A stretch of 25,651 bases of DNA from a virus. Below, piece after piece: positions 16,287 to 23,993 of the stretch. Each line of letters opens with the position of its first letter. Within the stretch, counting starts at the first letter, position 1. The translations under genes were made by a program, and so were the position numbers. The stretch covers positions 1 through 25,651 of IMG/VR virus record IMGVR_UViG_3300037507_002873. One strand, written 5' to 3'. A model generated the notes under the pieces. It ran no database searches and was not told the origin of the DNA. It worked only from the letters and a program-made list of their open reading frames with translations.

Positions 16287-17390
16287 TTATTTAATGTCCA
16301 TAATGTTTGCAAATGTCGTTTCCCATTCTTTTGCCATTACGTCAATAGAAAATTTTTCTCTAAGTATCTCTTGAGAAACTTCAACTTCATCATTTCTCAT
16401 GTTGTGATTGAGTAACTCATCAAAATGATAAACCCAATCTGACTCAGAATAGGCTACTCGGCCAATGCCATTTTGTGCAAGGACTTCGTACTCCGGGGAG
16501 TAGGAGGCGACAAAAGGTATCCCTGCTGCGGCATATTCTAGCCCTTTTAAATATGATTTTGCGTGATTGAAGGGAATGTTGTTTAGCGGGACGATGCCGA
16601 TATCAATTTCCTTGAAGAGTTCTGGAAGGTTGAGTATCGGAATCATTCCCTGCTTTGTGTGTCTATTTTTTGGCACTCCAAGAAGTTCTGATGCTTGTGA
16701 AGCATTCTCCACATGTCCGGAATGATGAAAAGTTAAATTGTTCCGAATCAAATAGTTACCGAAAAAACCACTTAGTTGTTCTAGGTCATTGCCCCTCCAT
16801 GGCGTTGCCCCAACCCAGCCAATAACCGGTTTTTTAAACAAGTGTTTTTTCTTTTTCCACCTATCTAAATCAATCCCGTTCCTCACCATAAATATTGGTT
16901 TAGAGGGATGTTTTTTTCTGTAATGTTCATAAAGAAAAGGAGTTGAGCAAATGAGCGCATGCGCCCGCTCAATTATAGAAAAGTAAATATCTCTGTTGTT
17001 TTCTTTATTCAATTCTGGGTGAGTAGTTGTAAACGCCCTGTTCGATTCCGGAAGTCCCTCAAACCAGTCATCAATATCCACGACAATTTTTTGTCCGCTT
17101 GATTCCGCTCTTTCAATTGCGGTCAAGTTGGATATGTGCATCGCAAGTTTGAATACAATTATCTTGAAGCCACTTGCCAAACCTTCATTATCGTAAAGGG
17201 GCTTTTTTATGTGTATCCCCATATCGCCGTTCGTTGATGAGGCGATTGTGCCAACAAAGGCAGCGTGACCTTTTTTGTTAAGTTCTTTTGCCGGGAGGAC
17301 ACACCTATACCAAGTGCACCCGTTGGGTATGAGTAATTCCCCAATCCGAGACCAGTCCTGAGAAGCAAATCCAACAGAAAACTTATGCAC
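16287..17390 (-). CDS. GT-B fold glycosyltransferase, copy 1
   Basis: A 367-residue protein when started at GTG 17390 (VHKFSVGFASQDWSRIGE). The frame is open for another 103 codons, but that part lies antisense to a plus-strand gene and does not align to the paralogue, so it is rejected. A GTG two codons earlier (17396) is an alternative. It shares with the next gene IPNGCTWYRCVLPAKEL, GQKIVVDIDDWFEGL, KPIFMVRNGID, VIGWVGATPWRGNDLEQL, DIGIVPLNNIPFNHAKSYLK and GLEYAAAGIPFVAS. The pair clearly arose by duplication. It is the first gene of the unit glycosyltransferase, glycosyltransferase, giant surface protein. TAGACT ends seven bases before the GTG and no Shine-Dalgarno is obvious, so it may be leaderless. 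Confidence 0.85.
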   Translation of the reverse strand: MHKFSVGFASQDWSRIGELLIPNGCTWYRCVLPAKELNKKGHAAFVGTIASSTNGDMGIHIKKPLYDNEGLASGFKIIVFKLAMHISNLTAIERAESSGQKIVVDIDDWFEGLPESNRAFTTTHPELNKENNRDIYFSIIERAHALICSTPFLYEHYRKKHPSKPIFMVRNGIDLDRWKKKKHLFKKPVIGWVGATPWRGNDLEQLSGFFGNYLIRNNLTFHHSGHVENASQASELLGVPKNRHTKQGMIPILNLPELFKEIDIGIVPLNNIPFNHAKSYLKGLEYAAAGIPFVASYSPEYEVLAQNGIGRVAYSESDWVYHFDELLNHNMRNDEVEVSQEILREKFSIDVMAKEWETTFANIMDIK

Positions 17391-17454
17391 ACTCACGAGT
17401 CTACTATGAATATACTTGTAGAATTCTATTGCAACCCTCTGTAGAAAGAAAAAT
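17391..17454. promoter_or_regulatory. Divergent intergenic region between glycosyltransferases and zinc-ribbon gene
   Basis: These 64 bases must hold the signals for both directions. For the minus strand, TAGACT (17398-17403) lies seven bases before the GTG, and TTGCAA with TATTCA at 16-base spacing is an alternative pair. For the plus strand, TAGAAT (near 17419) and a weak GAAAG ribosome site are seen, without a clear -35. Confidence 0.4.
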
Positions 17455-17679
17455 ATGAGCGCTTGGCAGGAATATAAAAAGAAACTTGGTGAAACTCGGC
17501 CGTGGGATACCCTCAACCCAGAAAACCATACAGACGAAAACACCGCTCGTAAACGTATGAACATTTGCGAGGTTTGCCCACGTCTCGTGCAAGCCACCAA
17601 ACAGTGCAAGGAGTGCGGCTGCTTTATGGTTCTCAAAACAAAACTCACTAACGCCGTATGTCCAATAGGTAAATGGTGA
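17455..17679 (+). CDS. Small four-Cys zinc-ribbon-like protein
   Basis: A 74-residue protein and one of only two genes seen on the plus strand. It has CEVC at 38-41, CKEC at 50-53, Cys56, and Cys69 near the end. The run ICEVCPRLVQATKQCKECGC then FMVLKTKL and CPIGKW is a pattern I recall from small uncharacterised proteins of cyanophages and other aquatic phages. CPxC and CxxCGC pairs suggest a zinc ribbon; the function is unknown. It lies between two minus-strand genes, divergent from one and convergent with the other. That pattern is typical of independently acquired phage accessory genes. A GAAAG stretch before the ATG is a weak ribosome site. The recalled similarity makes it more likely a real gene than antisense noise. 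Confidence 0.75.
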   Translation: MSAWQEYKKKLGETRPWDTLNPENHTDENTARKRMNICEVCPRLVQATKQCKECGCFMVLKTKLTNAVCPIGKW

Positions 17680-17690
17680 AGCCCATCACC
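17675..17690 (+). terminator. Weak hairpin over the zinc-ribbon stop codon
   Basis: GGTGA and TCACC flank a six-base loop and include the TGA stop. No clear U tract follows, though an A/T-rich stretch begins about 40 bases later. It may help separate the convergent transcripts. Confidence 0.25.
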
Positions 17691-17762
17691 TTCTGACATT
17701 GAGTTGCTACGAAGAATTTGCTGGATTAGATTTTACAACAAAAAAATAAATAATTAACAAAA

Positions 17763-18641
17763 CTATTCTTTACGCAGCCAATAACAAAGTTCCCATCCAC
17801 CGTCAATGTACTCATCACCTATGCGCTGTGGTGCATTTACCGACGAACTGCCTATTTCCCCAATTGGAATGTGCCGATGCTCAAGGTTTTTATTCGCAAG
17901 TCTGGCCGCGTCCTCCCTGAGATTTTTCACCCACTTGATTGAATCAAGTTCGGCTGTTTCGTGAACCGAAGAGGGCGTTGACTCATTTCTGCCTTGTGCG
18001 AACCAAGACAAATAGGCATAACGCACACCCTGGGTAACGGGGTTTACGCTGTGACAACCAGCATAAGAGGATGGATACATAAGAATGTCTCCAATTTTTG
18101 GCTTAAATTCAATGCCCCAAGGCGCATAAGAGAGTTCCCCTCCAGAATAATCTTCGTTAAGAACGACCGCAGCGGTGACGGTATTCGATAGAGGGAAAGA
18201 CGAAAGAGGGGTTACGTTGTCTTCACCATATGGCAAATCGCAGTCTGAGTGTGGTCCGATTCCCTGACCATTTTCATATCTAATGAAATAACCTCTAGTC
18301 CTCCAACGAATTGAATTAATCACTACGGGGAATAGCACCGCGTACTGAACAATGCTTTTATAGAGAGCGTCTTCTAGTAAAAGAATAAAATCAATATGCT
18401 TCTGAGGCATTCCTTCGTAAAGGTAATTGTTGTACCTTATTGGTGCAGATTGAATATCGTCTTCAGAGTATTCGTATAAACCGTTGTTTAGTTTTGCATC
18501 CTTTGATTTTGGCGATTCCGTGTAACCCTGCGGCAATGTATTTTTTTCAATTCCCTCCATCACCTCTTTGAATAAATCTTGATTTATTAAAGATGGGTTC
18601 CCAAACTGAACAATTCCAGAGCCATGATGATAAATGTTCAT
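17763..18641 (-). CDS. Fe(II)/2-oxoglutarate dioxygenase A
   Basis: A 292-residue protein. A TTG two codons upstream is possible, but ATG 18641 overlaps the preceding stop as TAATG and is the better start. The double-stranded beta-helix core shows the iron-binding H-x-D in GIGPHSDCD (His131, Asp133). It also shows the distal His197 in GCHSVNPV and Arg207 in GVRYAYLSWF for the 2-oxoglutarate carboxylate. YSGGELSYAPWGIEFKP and GDILMYPSSY are typical prolyl-4-hydroxylase-like core strands. The enzyme would hydroxylate a protein or small-molecule substrate using O2 and 2-oxoglutarate. It is the last of three dioxygenase genes in an overlapping run (20420-17763). The active-site set is complete, so it should be active; the substrate is unknown. 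Confidence 0.87.
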   Translation of the reverse strand: MNIYHHGSGIVQFGNPSLINQDLFKEVMEGIEKNTLPQGYTESPKSKDAKLNNGLYEYSEDDIQSAPIRYNNYLYEGMPQKHIDFILLLEDALYKSIVQYAVLFPVVINSIRWRTRGYFIRYENGQGIGPHSDCDLPYGEDNVTPLSSFPLSNTVTAAVVLNEDYSGGELSYAPWGIEFKPKIGDILMYPSSYAGCHSVNPVTQGVRYAYLSWFAQGRNESTPSSVHETAELDSIKWVKNLREDAARLANKNLEHRHIPIGEIGSSSVNAPQRIGDEYIDGGWELCYWLRKE

Positions 18642-19516
18642 TACCAAATCCTTGATACAAGTGTGTGTAGGTGCGAACTTCCAGACGGGTCTTTTTTGTT
18701 GGCGAGAGCCAAGACATCCTCACGAAGCGAAGGCATGTATACGTTCGTAGCCGAAGTGTTAACCGAAGGGTCAACAACATATTCGCCAACTGATTGATTC
18801 GGCGTTCCGTGTGCATACCAGCCCAAATACGAATACCTGTGACCGCCAGTAACTGTTTTCACTTCGTGAGCAGCAACGTAGTTAGATGGGAACATCAATA
18901 TGTCGCCCTTTTGGGGCTTGTAAGTTATGTTCAGATAATTGAAATGGTGATGACCACCAGTAAAGTTCTTGCCGTTCAGTTCCTCTTCCGTATCAACGCA
19001 ATCGTTGAGATAAATCAAACACGAAACACTGTTCCTCGTAGCCAACTGCTGTTTGGGGTGGTCAAACCCATATGCGTAGTCAGCGCTCGTGTCGCCATGA
19101 ATCCCTAAGTACAGCCCACCCTTAGTAGGCGAATAGGAAACAAAGTGACCCTTTACTTTCCACCAAACGACCTTGTACGCCAACGGATACTCCCAAAAAT
19201 AATGAAGCAGGCATTCATCTTTTGCTGATTCAAGTGCGTTGAGTAAATTGACAACGGTTTCATCCTGTGATTGATGCGCTACCGAACACCTACGAGGCAT
19301 GTCGCCCGCTGAGTCCTCTGAAAAAATGTAGTCGCTTTTGTTCGAAAGAATATTTTCGCCGGTTTCTGGGTCAATATCTGGTTTGTACATTGACGGAGAA
19401 TCAAGGTCTACGAGAACTTCTGCAATATTGAATACCGAATCCCAATCCAATGAGACCGCGTTCTTGAATAAAACTACGCCTCCGCCAAGATTTTCTATTG
19501 AACAATTTTTATTCAT
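18641..19516 (-). CDS. Fe(II)/2-oxoglutarate dioxygenase B
   Basis: A 291-residue protein. A longer frame starts 23 codons earlier, but ATG 19516 has an AGGGGTG ribosome site seven bases upstream and fits the N-termini of its paralogues (NLGGGVVLFKNAVSLDWD). Iron ligands are His140 and Asp142 in LGIHGDTSAD and His217 in AAHEVKTV; Arg227 in HRYSYLGWY holds 2-oxoglutarate. The core again has GDILMFPSNY. Unlike its relatives it has GGHHHFNY in place of SGGELFFPY, which may alter the substrate pocket. Its start overlaps the end of dioxygenase C by eight bases and its stop overlaps the start of A by one base. The three genes should therefore be translated as one unit. Confidence 0.87.
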   Translation of the reverse strand: MNKNCSIENLGGGVVLFKNAVSLDWDSVFNIAEVLVDLDSPSMYKPDIDPETGENILSNKSDYIFSEDSAGDMPRRCSVAHQSQDETVVNLLNALESAKDECLLHYFWEYPLAYKVVWWKVKGHFVSYSPTKGGLYLGIHGDTSADYAYGFDHPKQQLATRNSVSCLIYLNDCVDTEEELNGKNFTGGHHHFNYLNITYKPQKGDILMFPSNYVAAHEVKTVTGGHRYSYLGWYAHGTPNQSVGEYVVDPSVNTSATNVYMPSLREDVLALANKKDPSGSSHLHTLVSRIW

Positions 19517-20420
19517 TGACGGCACCCCTGTTTTGCGGTAAATGATGCTTTGTGCTTGAACTGTGATTTTGATTAAGAACCCCACCCATAAAAGACATCA
19601 AGTCACTTGAGGAATGTTTATCCTTGATGTAGGAAACATAATCATCAACAATAGTTGGTAGCCAAACCTGACTTTGCTTGCCTACTGGAACGGGCCGTCC
19701 TGGCTGTATGCCTCTTTCGCTATCGGCTGAACCATGAGAAAAATAAGAAATGTAAACATATCTTTCTCCGCTCAAGCATGGTTTCACCTGATGGGTGCCT
19801 AGGTAGTTTGATGGGAATATGAGTAGGTCACCAGATTTGGGCTGGTGCACGGCGTTGGCATATATGAATTCAATTTCTCCACCGCTGTATTCGTGTTTGC
19901 CCAACTCTTTCTTGTCCCCTACGGATGAATTTAAATACAACAATGCGCTCAATACGTGCCTTGTGGCAAGTTGCAAATCTGGTTCAAAACCAACTTGATA
20001 ATTTACTTCGTTGTCGTTGTGTAAGCCCAGGCCACTTCCTGCACCGTAGGCGGCGACATGACCAGTTTCCATCCACCATATATTTGAAAGAACACGTGGA
20101 TACATTTCTATGTACATCAAAAGATGATTATAGATAGTTCTTTCACATTCTTGAAAAAATGCAACTAATTCTTTGGGGCTTTCGTCATCAATGAAGTCCA
20201 TTATGCGTCCAGCGCTTTTTTGTATTTCGTCAATTTCGTATCTGTGACCGCTTCTGTTTACGGCGTAAGGCTCCGAGCCATCCTCGTGAACAATCGTGTA
20301 GCCATCCCTAATTGCTTTTTCTTTCAGTGCAGAGAAATACGGAACAACCAAATCCTGGTTGACTTCTATGGACTTTGGAAAACAGACAATTCCCATTCCG
20401 TAATTTGTTGGTGCTTTCAT
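19509..20420 (-). CDS. Fe(II)/2-oxoglutarate dioxygenase C
   Basis: A 303-residue protein from ATG 20420; the open frame continues two codons to a TTG, but that would erase the promoter spacing. Iron ligands are His134 and Asp136 in LGLHNDNEVNY and His210 in GTHQVKPC; Arg220 in ERYVYISYF is the co-substrate anchor. N-terminal IVCFPKSIEVNQDLVVPYF matches ISFPKAFEVNQEQLLPW of dioxygenase D, so the similarity covers the whole protein and not just the core. It is the first gene of the three-dioxygenase run. TAGTAT ends six bases before its start and there is no Shine-Dalgarno, suggesting a leaderless transcript begins here. Confidence 0.88.
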   Translation of the reverse strand: MKAPTNYGMGIVCFPKSIEVNQDLVVPYFSALKEKAIRDGYTIVHEDGSEPYAVNRSGHRYEIDEIQKSAGRIMDFIDDESPKELVAFFQECERTIYNHLLMYIEMYPRVLSNIWWMETGHVAAYGAGSGLGLHNDNEVNYQVGFEPDLQLATRHVLSALLYLNSSVGDKKELGKHEYSGGEIEFIYANAVHQPKSGDLLIFPSNYLGTHQVKPCLSGERYVYISYFSHGSADSERGIQPGRPVPVGKQSQVWLPTIVDDYVSYIKDKHSSSDLMSFMGGVLNQNHSSSTKHHLPQNRGAVNE

Positions 20421-20453
20421 ACACAAATACTATATGGGCATAGACCCACATAG
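20421..20453 (-). promoter_or_regulatory. Leaderless -10 and overlapping hairpin before dioxygenase C
   Basis: TAGTAT (20427-20432) stands six bases before the ATG, but no good -35 is seen. A hairpin (20430-20453: CTAT and TGGG arms joined by one G-U pair, six-base loop) overlaps the -10. It lies eight bases after the methyltransferase-like stop, so it may end that transcript while the next promoter starts a new one. Confidence 0.45.
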
Positions 20454-20460
20454 CGAGAAT

Positions 20461-21213
20461 CTAGTTCTTTACAAAAACTGAAGTTCCCAAGAATTGTGCA
20501 AAATGGTAAGAAACCCCTGGCAAATTTTTGAGCGCTTCATGTGCGTCGTAATATGGGTGCCAGCGGTAGGAGGATGAATATATCGATGATGACTCGTTTG
20601 TGCCAGCAATAACAAGAATCCCGCCCGAAGCCAAATTGTTGACCAATGAATTGAGATATTCCTCATCAAGCATAATATCCCAAGCATAAGCATGAGCCAC
20701 AATCATTTCAAATTTATTATCCACCTCGGAAAGTAGTTCGGATTTATCATAAACCGAATAACCAAAAGAACTGTTTGCGTAAACATTTTTTAGATTTTTT
20801 TCAAATAGAAAAAGGCTGGCGTCGTTGACAAAATTTATGCTTGTGTCTTTTAGGCCATCAAAAACATTTTCTGGTGACATAAAAAAATAAGTCATCGGGC
20901 TACTGCATGCCCCAACAAACAATATTGATTTAGGTTTTTTGGTGTGAAGCAAAAAATTCTCTACTAACATTTGAGGGACAAACATGCCATACCACATCTC
21001 ATCAGTCATCTGTTTTCTAAGTTGAAATGCTGTTGCAACAGTGTGCATGCCCAAAGCGTTGTGGGTCAAATCGACATTTGCTTCAAGCAAAGTGTTCCAA
21101 TACTTAGTTGAAGTTTCCTCTACATTCGCCTTGTATTCTTCCGAGATTAGCGAACTACCAGATGAAGAAAGTTGCGTGCTCACCATTCCTGTTAGGATGA
21201 CTTCTGGTTTCAT
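20461..21213 (-). CDS. Class I SAM-dependent methyltransferase-like protein
   Basis: A 250-residue protein whose ATG overlaps the preceding stop as ATGA. A Rossmann-like region starts near residue 95. SILFVGACSSPMTYFF (96-111) sits at motif I, though it is not the usual GxGxG. INFVND (126-131) gives the acidic end of strand 2, FEMIVAHAYAWDIML (168-182) is at motif IV, and LASGGILVIAG (194-204) is at motif V/VI. The first 90 residues are helical and probably form a cap or dimer part. The acceptor is unknown; no DNA-methylase DPPY or NPPF motif is present. That argues for protein, sugar or small-molecule methylation. It sits directly upstream of the three-dioxygenase run, so methylation and hydroxylation may act on one product. 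The degenerate motif I lowers certainty. Confidence 0.65.
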   Translation of the reverse strand: MKPEVILTGMVSTQLSSSGSSLISEEYKANVEETSTKYWNTLLEANVDLTHNALGMHTVATAFQLRKQMTDEMWYGMFVPQMLVENFLLHTKKPKSILFVGACSSPMTYFFMSPENVFDGLKDTSINFVNDASLFLFEKNLKNVYANSSFGYSVYDKSELLSEVDNKFEMIVAHAYAWDIMLDEEYLNSLVNNLASGGILVIAGTNESSSIYSSSYRWHPYYDAHEALKNLPGVSYHFAQFLGTSVFVKN

Positions 21214-21512
21214 AGTTGTTCCCCGTATTTAGATATTTTTAAGTATAAAAAATCGTTTCTCAGTTTGTGTACCAAACTCTTGTACTTTCCATAAACAAAT
21301 GGATGTGCGGGGTTTTTTCCAAACATGGAATTTTTCACTAAAAATGTTTCCATTAAGGCAGTAATAATTTCTTCAAGTTCATAATTTTCAAAGTTGGCAG
21401 GGTCAAGACCGACAACAAAAAGAATTTGAGCAATGTCTTGCCACAAATCGACAATATGTTGGTCTGCGTCAAAAAGTTTTTCTGATGAATTTGCAGTACA
21501 GGACCTTGGCAT
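21210..21512 (-). CDS. Hypothetical protein, 100 residues
   Basis: It starts at ATG 21512 with a GGAG site eight bases upstream and overlaps the methyltransferase-like gene by four bases. I recognise no family. It appears mostly helical (VDLWQDIAQILFVVGL, LEEIITALMETFLVKN, KYKSLVHKLRNDFLYLKISKYG) and has no signal peptide or clear membrane segment. It is fourth in a run of small genes that ends with the methyltransferase, so a partner role is possible, on adjacency only. Confidence 0.7.
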   Translation of the reverse strand: MPRSCTANSSEKLFDADQHIVDLWQDIAQILFVVGLDPANFENYELEEIITALMETFLVKNSMFGKNPAHPFVYGKYKSLVHKLRNDFLYLKISKYGEQL

Positions 21513-21516
21513 ATTT

Positions 21517-21705
21517 TTACTCCTCTCCCGCTAGGAAACCGTCACCGACACCGCAATTCATCATTTGACCGTTTTTAAATTCCCACTGTCGCGTGTTTGG
21601 ATTAAATCGAGCAACATTGTTATCGTAATCGTCAAACTTAAACACAACTGGTTTTTCTTGTTGTGCTTCAATTATCCCAAATGGAACAAAAGGTTTTGGA
21701 ATCAT
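21517..21705 (-). CDS. Hypothetical protein, 62 residues
   Basis: A small protein from ATG 21705, two bases after the stop before it, so translation is probably coupled. It starts MIPKPFVPFGIIEAQQEKPV and continues with short strand-like pieces (VVFKFDDYDNNVARFNP, RQWEFKNGQ). No family recognised. The tight fit between two other small genes is the main support that it is real. Confidence 0.6.
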   Translation of the reverse strand: MIPKPFVPFGIIEAQQEKPVVFKFDDYDNNVARFNPNTRQWEFKNGQMMNCGVGDGFLAGEE

Positions 21706-21707
21706 GT

Positions 21708-21923
21708 CTAAGAGCCAGAAATCAAAACGTAATTGGCGACTTGACGCTTGAGTGATTCATGAGCGGCATACTCAGAATGCCCTTCTGTAAAGTCATGGTC
21801 GTAAGACTCATCGATTGTGGAGACGTCAACACCAAGCGAAAAACAAAGAACGCCGATTGAGTACTCAAGAAGTTCTTTTGCTTCTTGTTTTGCGTTGGCG
21901 AGTTGGGCTTCTGAAAGATTCAT
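21708..21923 (-). CDS. Hypothetical protein, 71 residues
   Basis: It starts at ATG 21923, immediately after the stop of its upstream neighbour. It looks helical (LSEAQLANAKQEAKELLEYSIGVLCFSLG), then has an acidic stretch with His (DESYDHDFTEGHSEYAAHE). Its LEYSIGVLCFSLGVDVSTID faintly resembles IVAQETEIFGVLLRQGVDVDAFD of the gene before it, so the two may be distant relatives. Function unknown. Confidence 0.65.
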   Translation of the reverse strand: MNLSEAQLANAKQEAKELLEYSIGVLCFSLGVDVSTIDESYDHDFTEGHSEYAAHESLKRQVANYVLISGS

Positions 21924-22160
21924 TTATTTCTCAAGTTTTTCTAAGCGTGATTTAAGGGATGCAATTAATCCAATTTTTTCCTTTACGTCAAGTTGCCATT
22001 GCGGAGCATCGGCAGACGGAGAAAAAGCGTTTTCATCAAAAGCATCAACGTCCACCCCTTGGCGAAGCAAAACGCCAAAAATTTCGGTTTCTTGCGCCAC
22101 GATTGCCTCTTGCACAAGGCGCTTTTGAGTCACTCTGTCAATATTTGCGCTGATTTTCAT
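21924..22160 (-). CDS. Hypothetical protein, 78 residues
   Basis: First gene of the small-gene run, starting at ATG 22160 with an AAAGG site about seven bases upstream. It has an N-terminal helical part (RVTQKRLVQEAIVAQETEIFG), an acidic-aliphatic middle (GVDVDAFDENAF) and a C-terminal amphipathic helix (LIASLKSRLEKLEK) that could form a short coiled coil. No family recognised. The 78-base gap before it holds TATTAT near 22197 but no matching -35. Confidence 0.65.
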   Translation of the reverse strand: MKISANIDRVTQKRLVQEAIVAQETEIFGVLLRQGVDVDAFDENAFSPSADAPQWQLDVKEKIGLIASLKSRLEKLEK

Positions 22161-22238
22161 TTTTTGCCTTTACTTTGTCTTGTCGTACTGTATCCAATAA
22201 TAGCACGCCGCTACCCAAATGGGGAAAGGCGAAAGCCC

Positions 22239-23270
22239 TTATAGGGACTGTACTTTTCCTCGTTTATTATTGGCATCAAACACGTCCTTGTGCCTGTATG
22301 GCTGCTTCAAACCTTCTTCACCTTCAAGCGACCTATTCTGGAAGATGGGATTTGTATTACTGCTTAAATCATGCTGGTCTTTGCCGTATTCTTCAATCAG
22401 ACAATATTTTTTGTAATCGTCGTAAATGTTCTCTAGCCAATGGGGTTCACACCACGCCTTGACCGTGTCCACATCGAATACCTCTACGAGCACATTGCGG
22501 TCGCTGCTTCCTTGAGCATAGAAAGTTAAATACCCGTATCGATTGCCTTCCTTGACAATTTTAACGCCGTGCGTAGCAATAAAGTTGCATGGAAAAACAA
22601 CTATGTCTCCCGCTTTTGCTTGGTATTCAACCCCCAGGTAAGGGAAAAATAACTCGCCTCCTGAATACTGATTCTCGCCGACCGAACCCTCGTCTACGCA
22701 GTCGTTGAAATACGCCATGATTGCGATTGTCTGACGCGCACCTAGTTGGCCTTTTGGTATGTACTTCTTTCCCTTCTGTGCCCTAAAATTGGTGTCATTG
22801 TCATTGTGCACTCCCAAGTAGTTGCCGGTTGAGTATCGCAAAGCATGTCCCCTTGTTCTCCACCAGAGAGTCGGTAGAACCATGGGGTATTCATGTATGT
22901 ATTTAATTACGCATTTGTAAATTGAATCCTCAAGATATCTAAAGTAATCAACCATGCTCTGTTCAGTTTTATCGTCAACCACCTGAAGCACCCTCTTCGG
23001 CACCTCATTCATCTGTTCCAAGGAGAATTTGTTGCCATCTTCGTTAACGGCGTATTTTTGTCCTGATAAGTCGTAGTCAAATTTCCATCTTTGCTCATTC
23101 GCGTTTTGCCCCTCTTTGTCAATCCACGGAAGCAACTGTTCTTGATTTACCTCAAAAGCCTTAGGAAATGAGATTACGCCTCCACCAAGTTTGACCATGT
23201 CCATGGCCATAATTTCACTAACCGACTGGTCGTCAATTACTGGATAGTGACCAAAGTATCTATCGTCCAT
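22239..23270 (-). CDS. Fe(II)/2-oxoglutarate dioxygenase D
   Basis: A 343-residue protein and the longest of the five dioxygenases. Iron ligands are His155 and Asp157 in LGVHNDNDTNF and His234 in ATHGVKIV; Arg244 in NRYGYLTFY is the 2-oxoglutarate anchor. SGGELFFPYLGVEYQAKAGD gives typical core strands. Residues 127-150 (YPMVLPTLWWRTRGHALRYS) match the same region in A, B and C, showing common descent. A C-terminal tail of about 80 residues (after 265, WLENIYDDYKKY...) is charged; A, B and C have tails too, but shorter. The ATG at 23270 has no Shine-Dalgarno; a very good promoter with the -10 six bases away lies in the end of the preceding gene. It probably starts its own leaderless transcript. 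Confidence 0.88.
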   Translation of the reverse strand: MDDRYFGHYPVIDDQSVSEIMAMDMVKLGGGVISFPKAFEVNQEQLLPWIDKEGQNANEQRWKFDYDLSGQKYAVNEDGNKFSLEQMNEVPKRVLQVVDDKTEQSMVDYFRYLEDSIYKCVIKYIHEYPMVLPTLWWRTRGHALRYSTGNYLGVHNDNDTNFRAQKGKKYIPKGQLGARQTIAIMAYFNDCVDEGSVGENQYSGGELFFPYLGVEYQAKAGDIVVFPCNFIATHGVKIVKEGNRYGYLTFYAQGSSDRNVLVEVFDVDTVKAWCEPHWLENIYDDYKKYCLIEEYGKDQHDLSSNTNPIFQNRSLEGEEGLKQPYRHKDVFDANNKRGKVQSL

Positions 23271-23305
23271 GGAGCGATTATACCACTACTGATTTGGAAC
23301 GGCAA
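23271..23305 (-). promoter_or_regulatory. Consensus promoter for dioxygenase D, predicted leaderless
   Basis: TTGCCG (23300-23305), a 17-base spacer, a perfect TATAAT (23277-23282), six bases, then ATG. The -35 lies inside the last codons of the DUF6065-like gene. This is the best promoter match in the window. Confidence 0.75.
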
Positions 23306-23993
23306 TTACTGGGAGCCCTGTGAATGATGGCCCAATAACGTTTCCGTCAGCATCAAGACCTGTTTTGATTCCTTTTGCCCATGTCCACGGTTTCTCGGTG
23401 TTGATTTTTGTCTTGAGTTGGTCGTACTTCATTCTTTGCTCCATAAGTTCTTTGTCATCCCATAAATTGCCTACGGAAACACTGACATCAAGCATCACCG
23501 TGTTTTCATATACGTTAAAAAAACAAAACGGGTCACCTGCCCTAAATGTTACTGGCGTGCCGATTTTATTTATCTTCCAATTCATTTGAACCTCATCTGG
23601 CCACCAAAATGTGGGAACAGTTGCCGAAAGAGCCTGCGCATCTTCTTTGATGAAATTTGGTGAACCAGAAAACCAAGTGCTGTAATTATCCTCTGTCCTG
23701 ATAACCCATCCCATGGCGAAAGACACCATTCCTATGATTGAACAATGAACTTGTTTGAATCCATTTTTTGAGAATTCGCCAGACAGGATTTTTGGGACAT
23801 GGTTGCCGCCATCCCACTGCACAACAACATCTTCGCTTAGTACTAGTTCCCAACCCAAAACATTAGCGACTGACATAGGCATGCACTGATAGGCATGCTT
23901 TTTGTAAGTTTCATCCATCCAATCTCTTTTAATTCTTGATTGCCTGATTTCAGGAGGAGTTTGTGTCGTCTTAACAAATTGGACATGCGTCAT
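23286..23993 (-). CDS. DUF6065-like protein
   Basis: A 235-residue protein whose ATG overlaps the preceding dioxygenase stop as ATGA, so the two are co-translated. The order RDWMDETYKKHAYQCMPMSVANVLGWEL, then VVQWDGG, FAMGWVIRTEDNY, WFSGSPNFIKED, TFWWPDEVQMNWKI and FRAGDPFCFFNVY matches my memory of DUF6065. That is a family of unknown function in bacteria and phages, with AYxCxPxxIANxxGWE and MNWK motifs. No 2-oxoglutarate or SAM motif is present. The beta-rich, Trp-rich make-up suggests a binding or cupin-like fold, which is inference. Its pairing with a dioxygenase suggests they work on the same substrate. Confidence 0.72.
   Translation of the reverse strand: MTHVQFVKTTQTPPEIRQSRIKRDWMDETYKKHAYQCMPMSVANVLGWELVLSEDVVVQWDGGNHVPKILSGEFSKNGFKQVHCSIIGMVSFAMGWVIRTEDNYSTWFSGSPNFIKEDAQALSATVPTFWWPDEVQMNWKINKIGTPVTFRAGDPFCFFNVYENTVMLDVSVSVGNLWDDKELMEQRMKYDQLKTKINTEKPWTWAKGIKTGLDADGNVIGPSFTGLPVIAVPNQ

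Noticed and set aside
17391-17699. 103-codon upstream extension of glycosyltransferase copy 1
   Set aside because: It is antisense to the zinc-ribbon gene and has no counterpart in the paralogue, which begins at the equivalent of GTG 17390.
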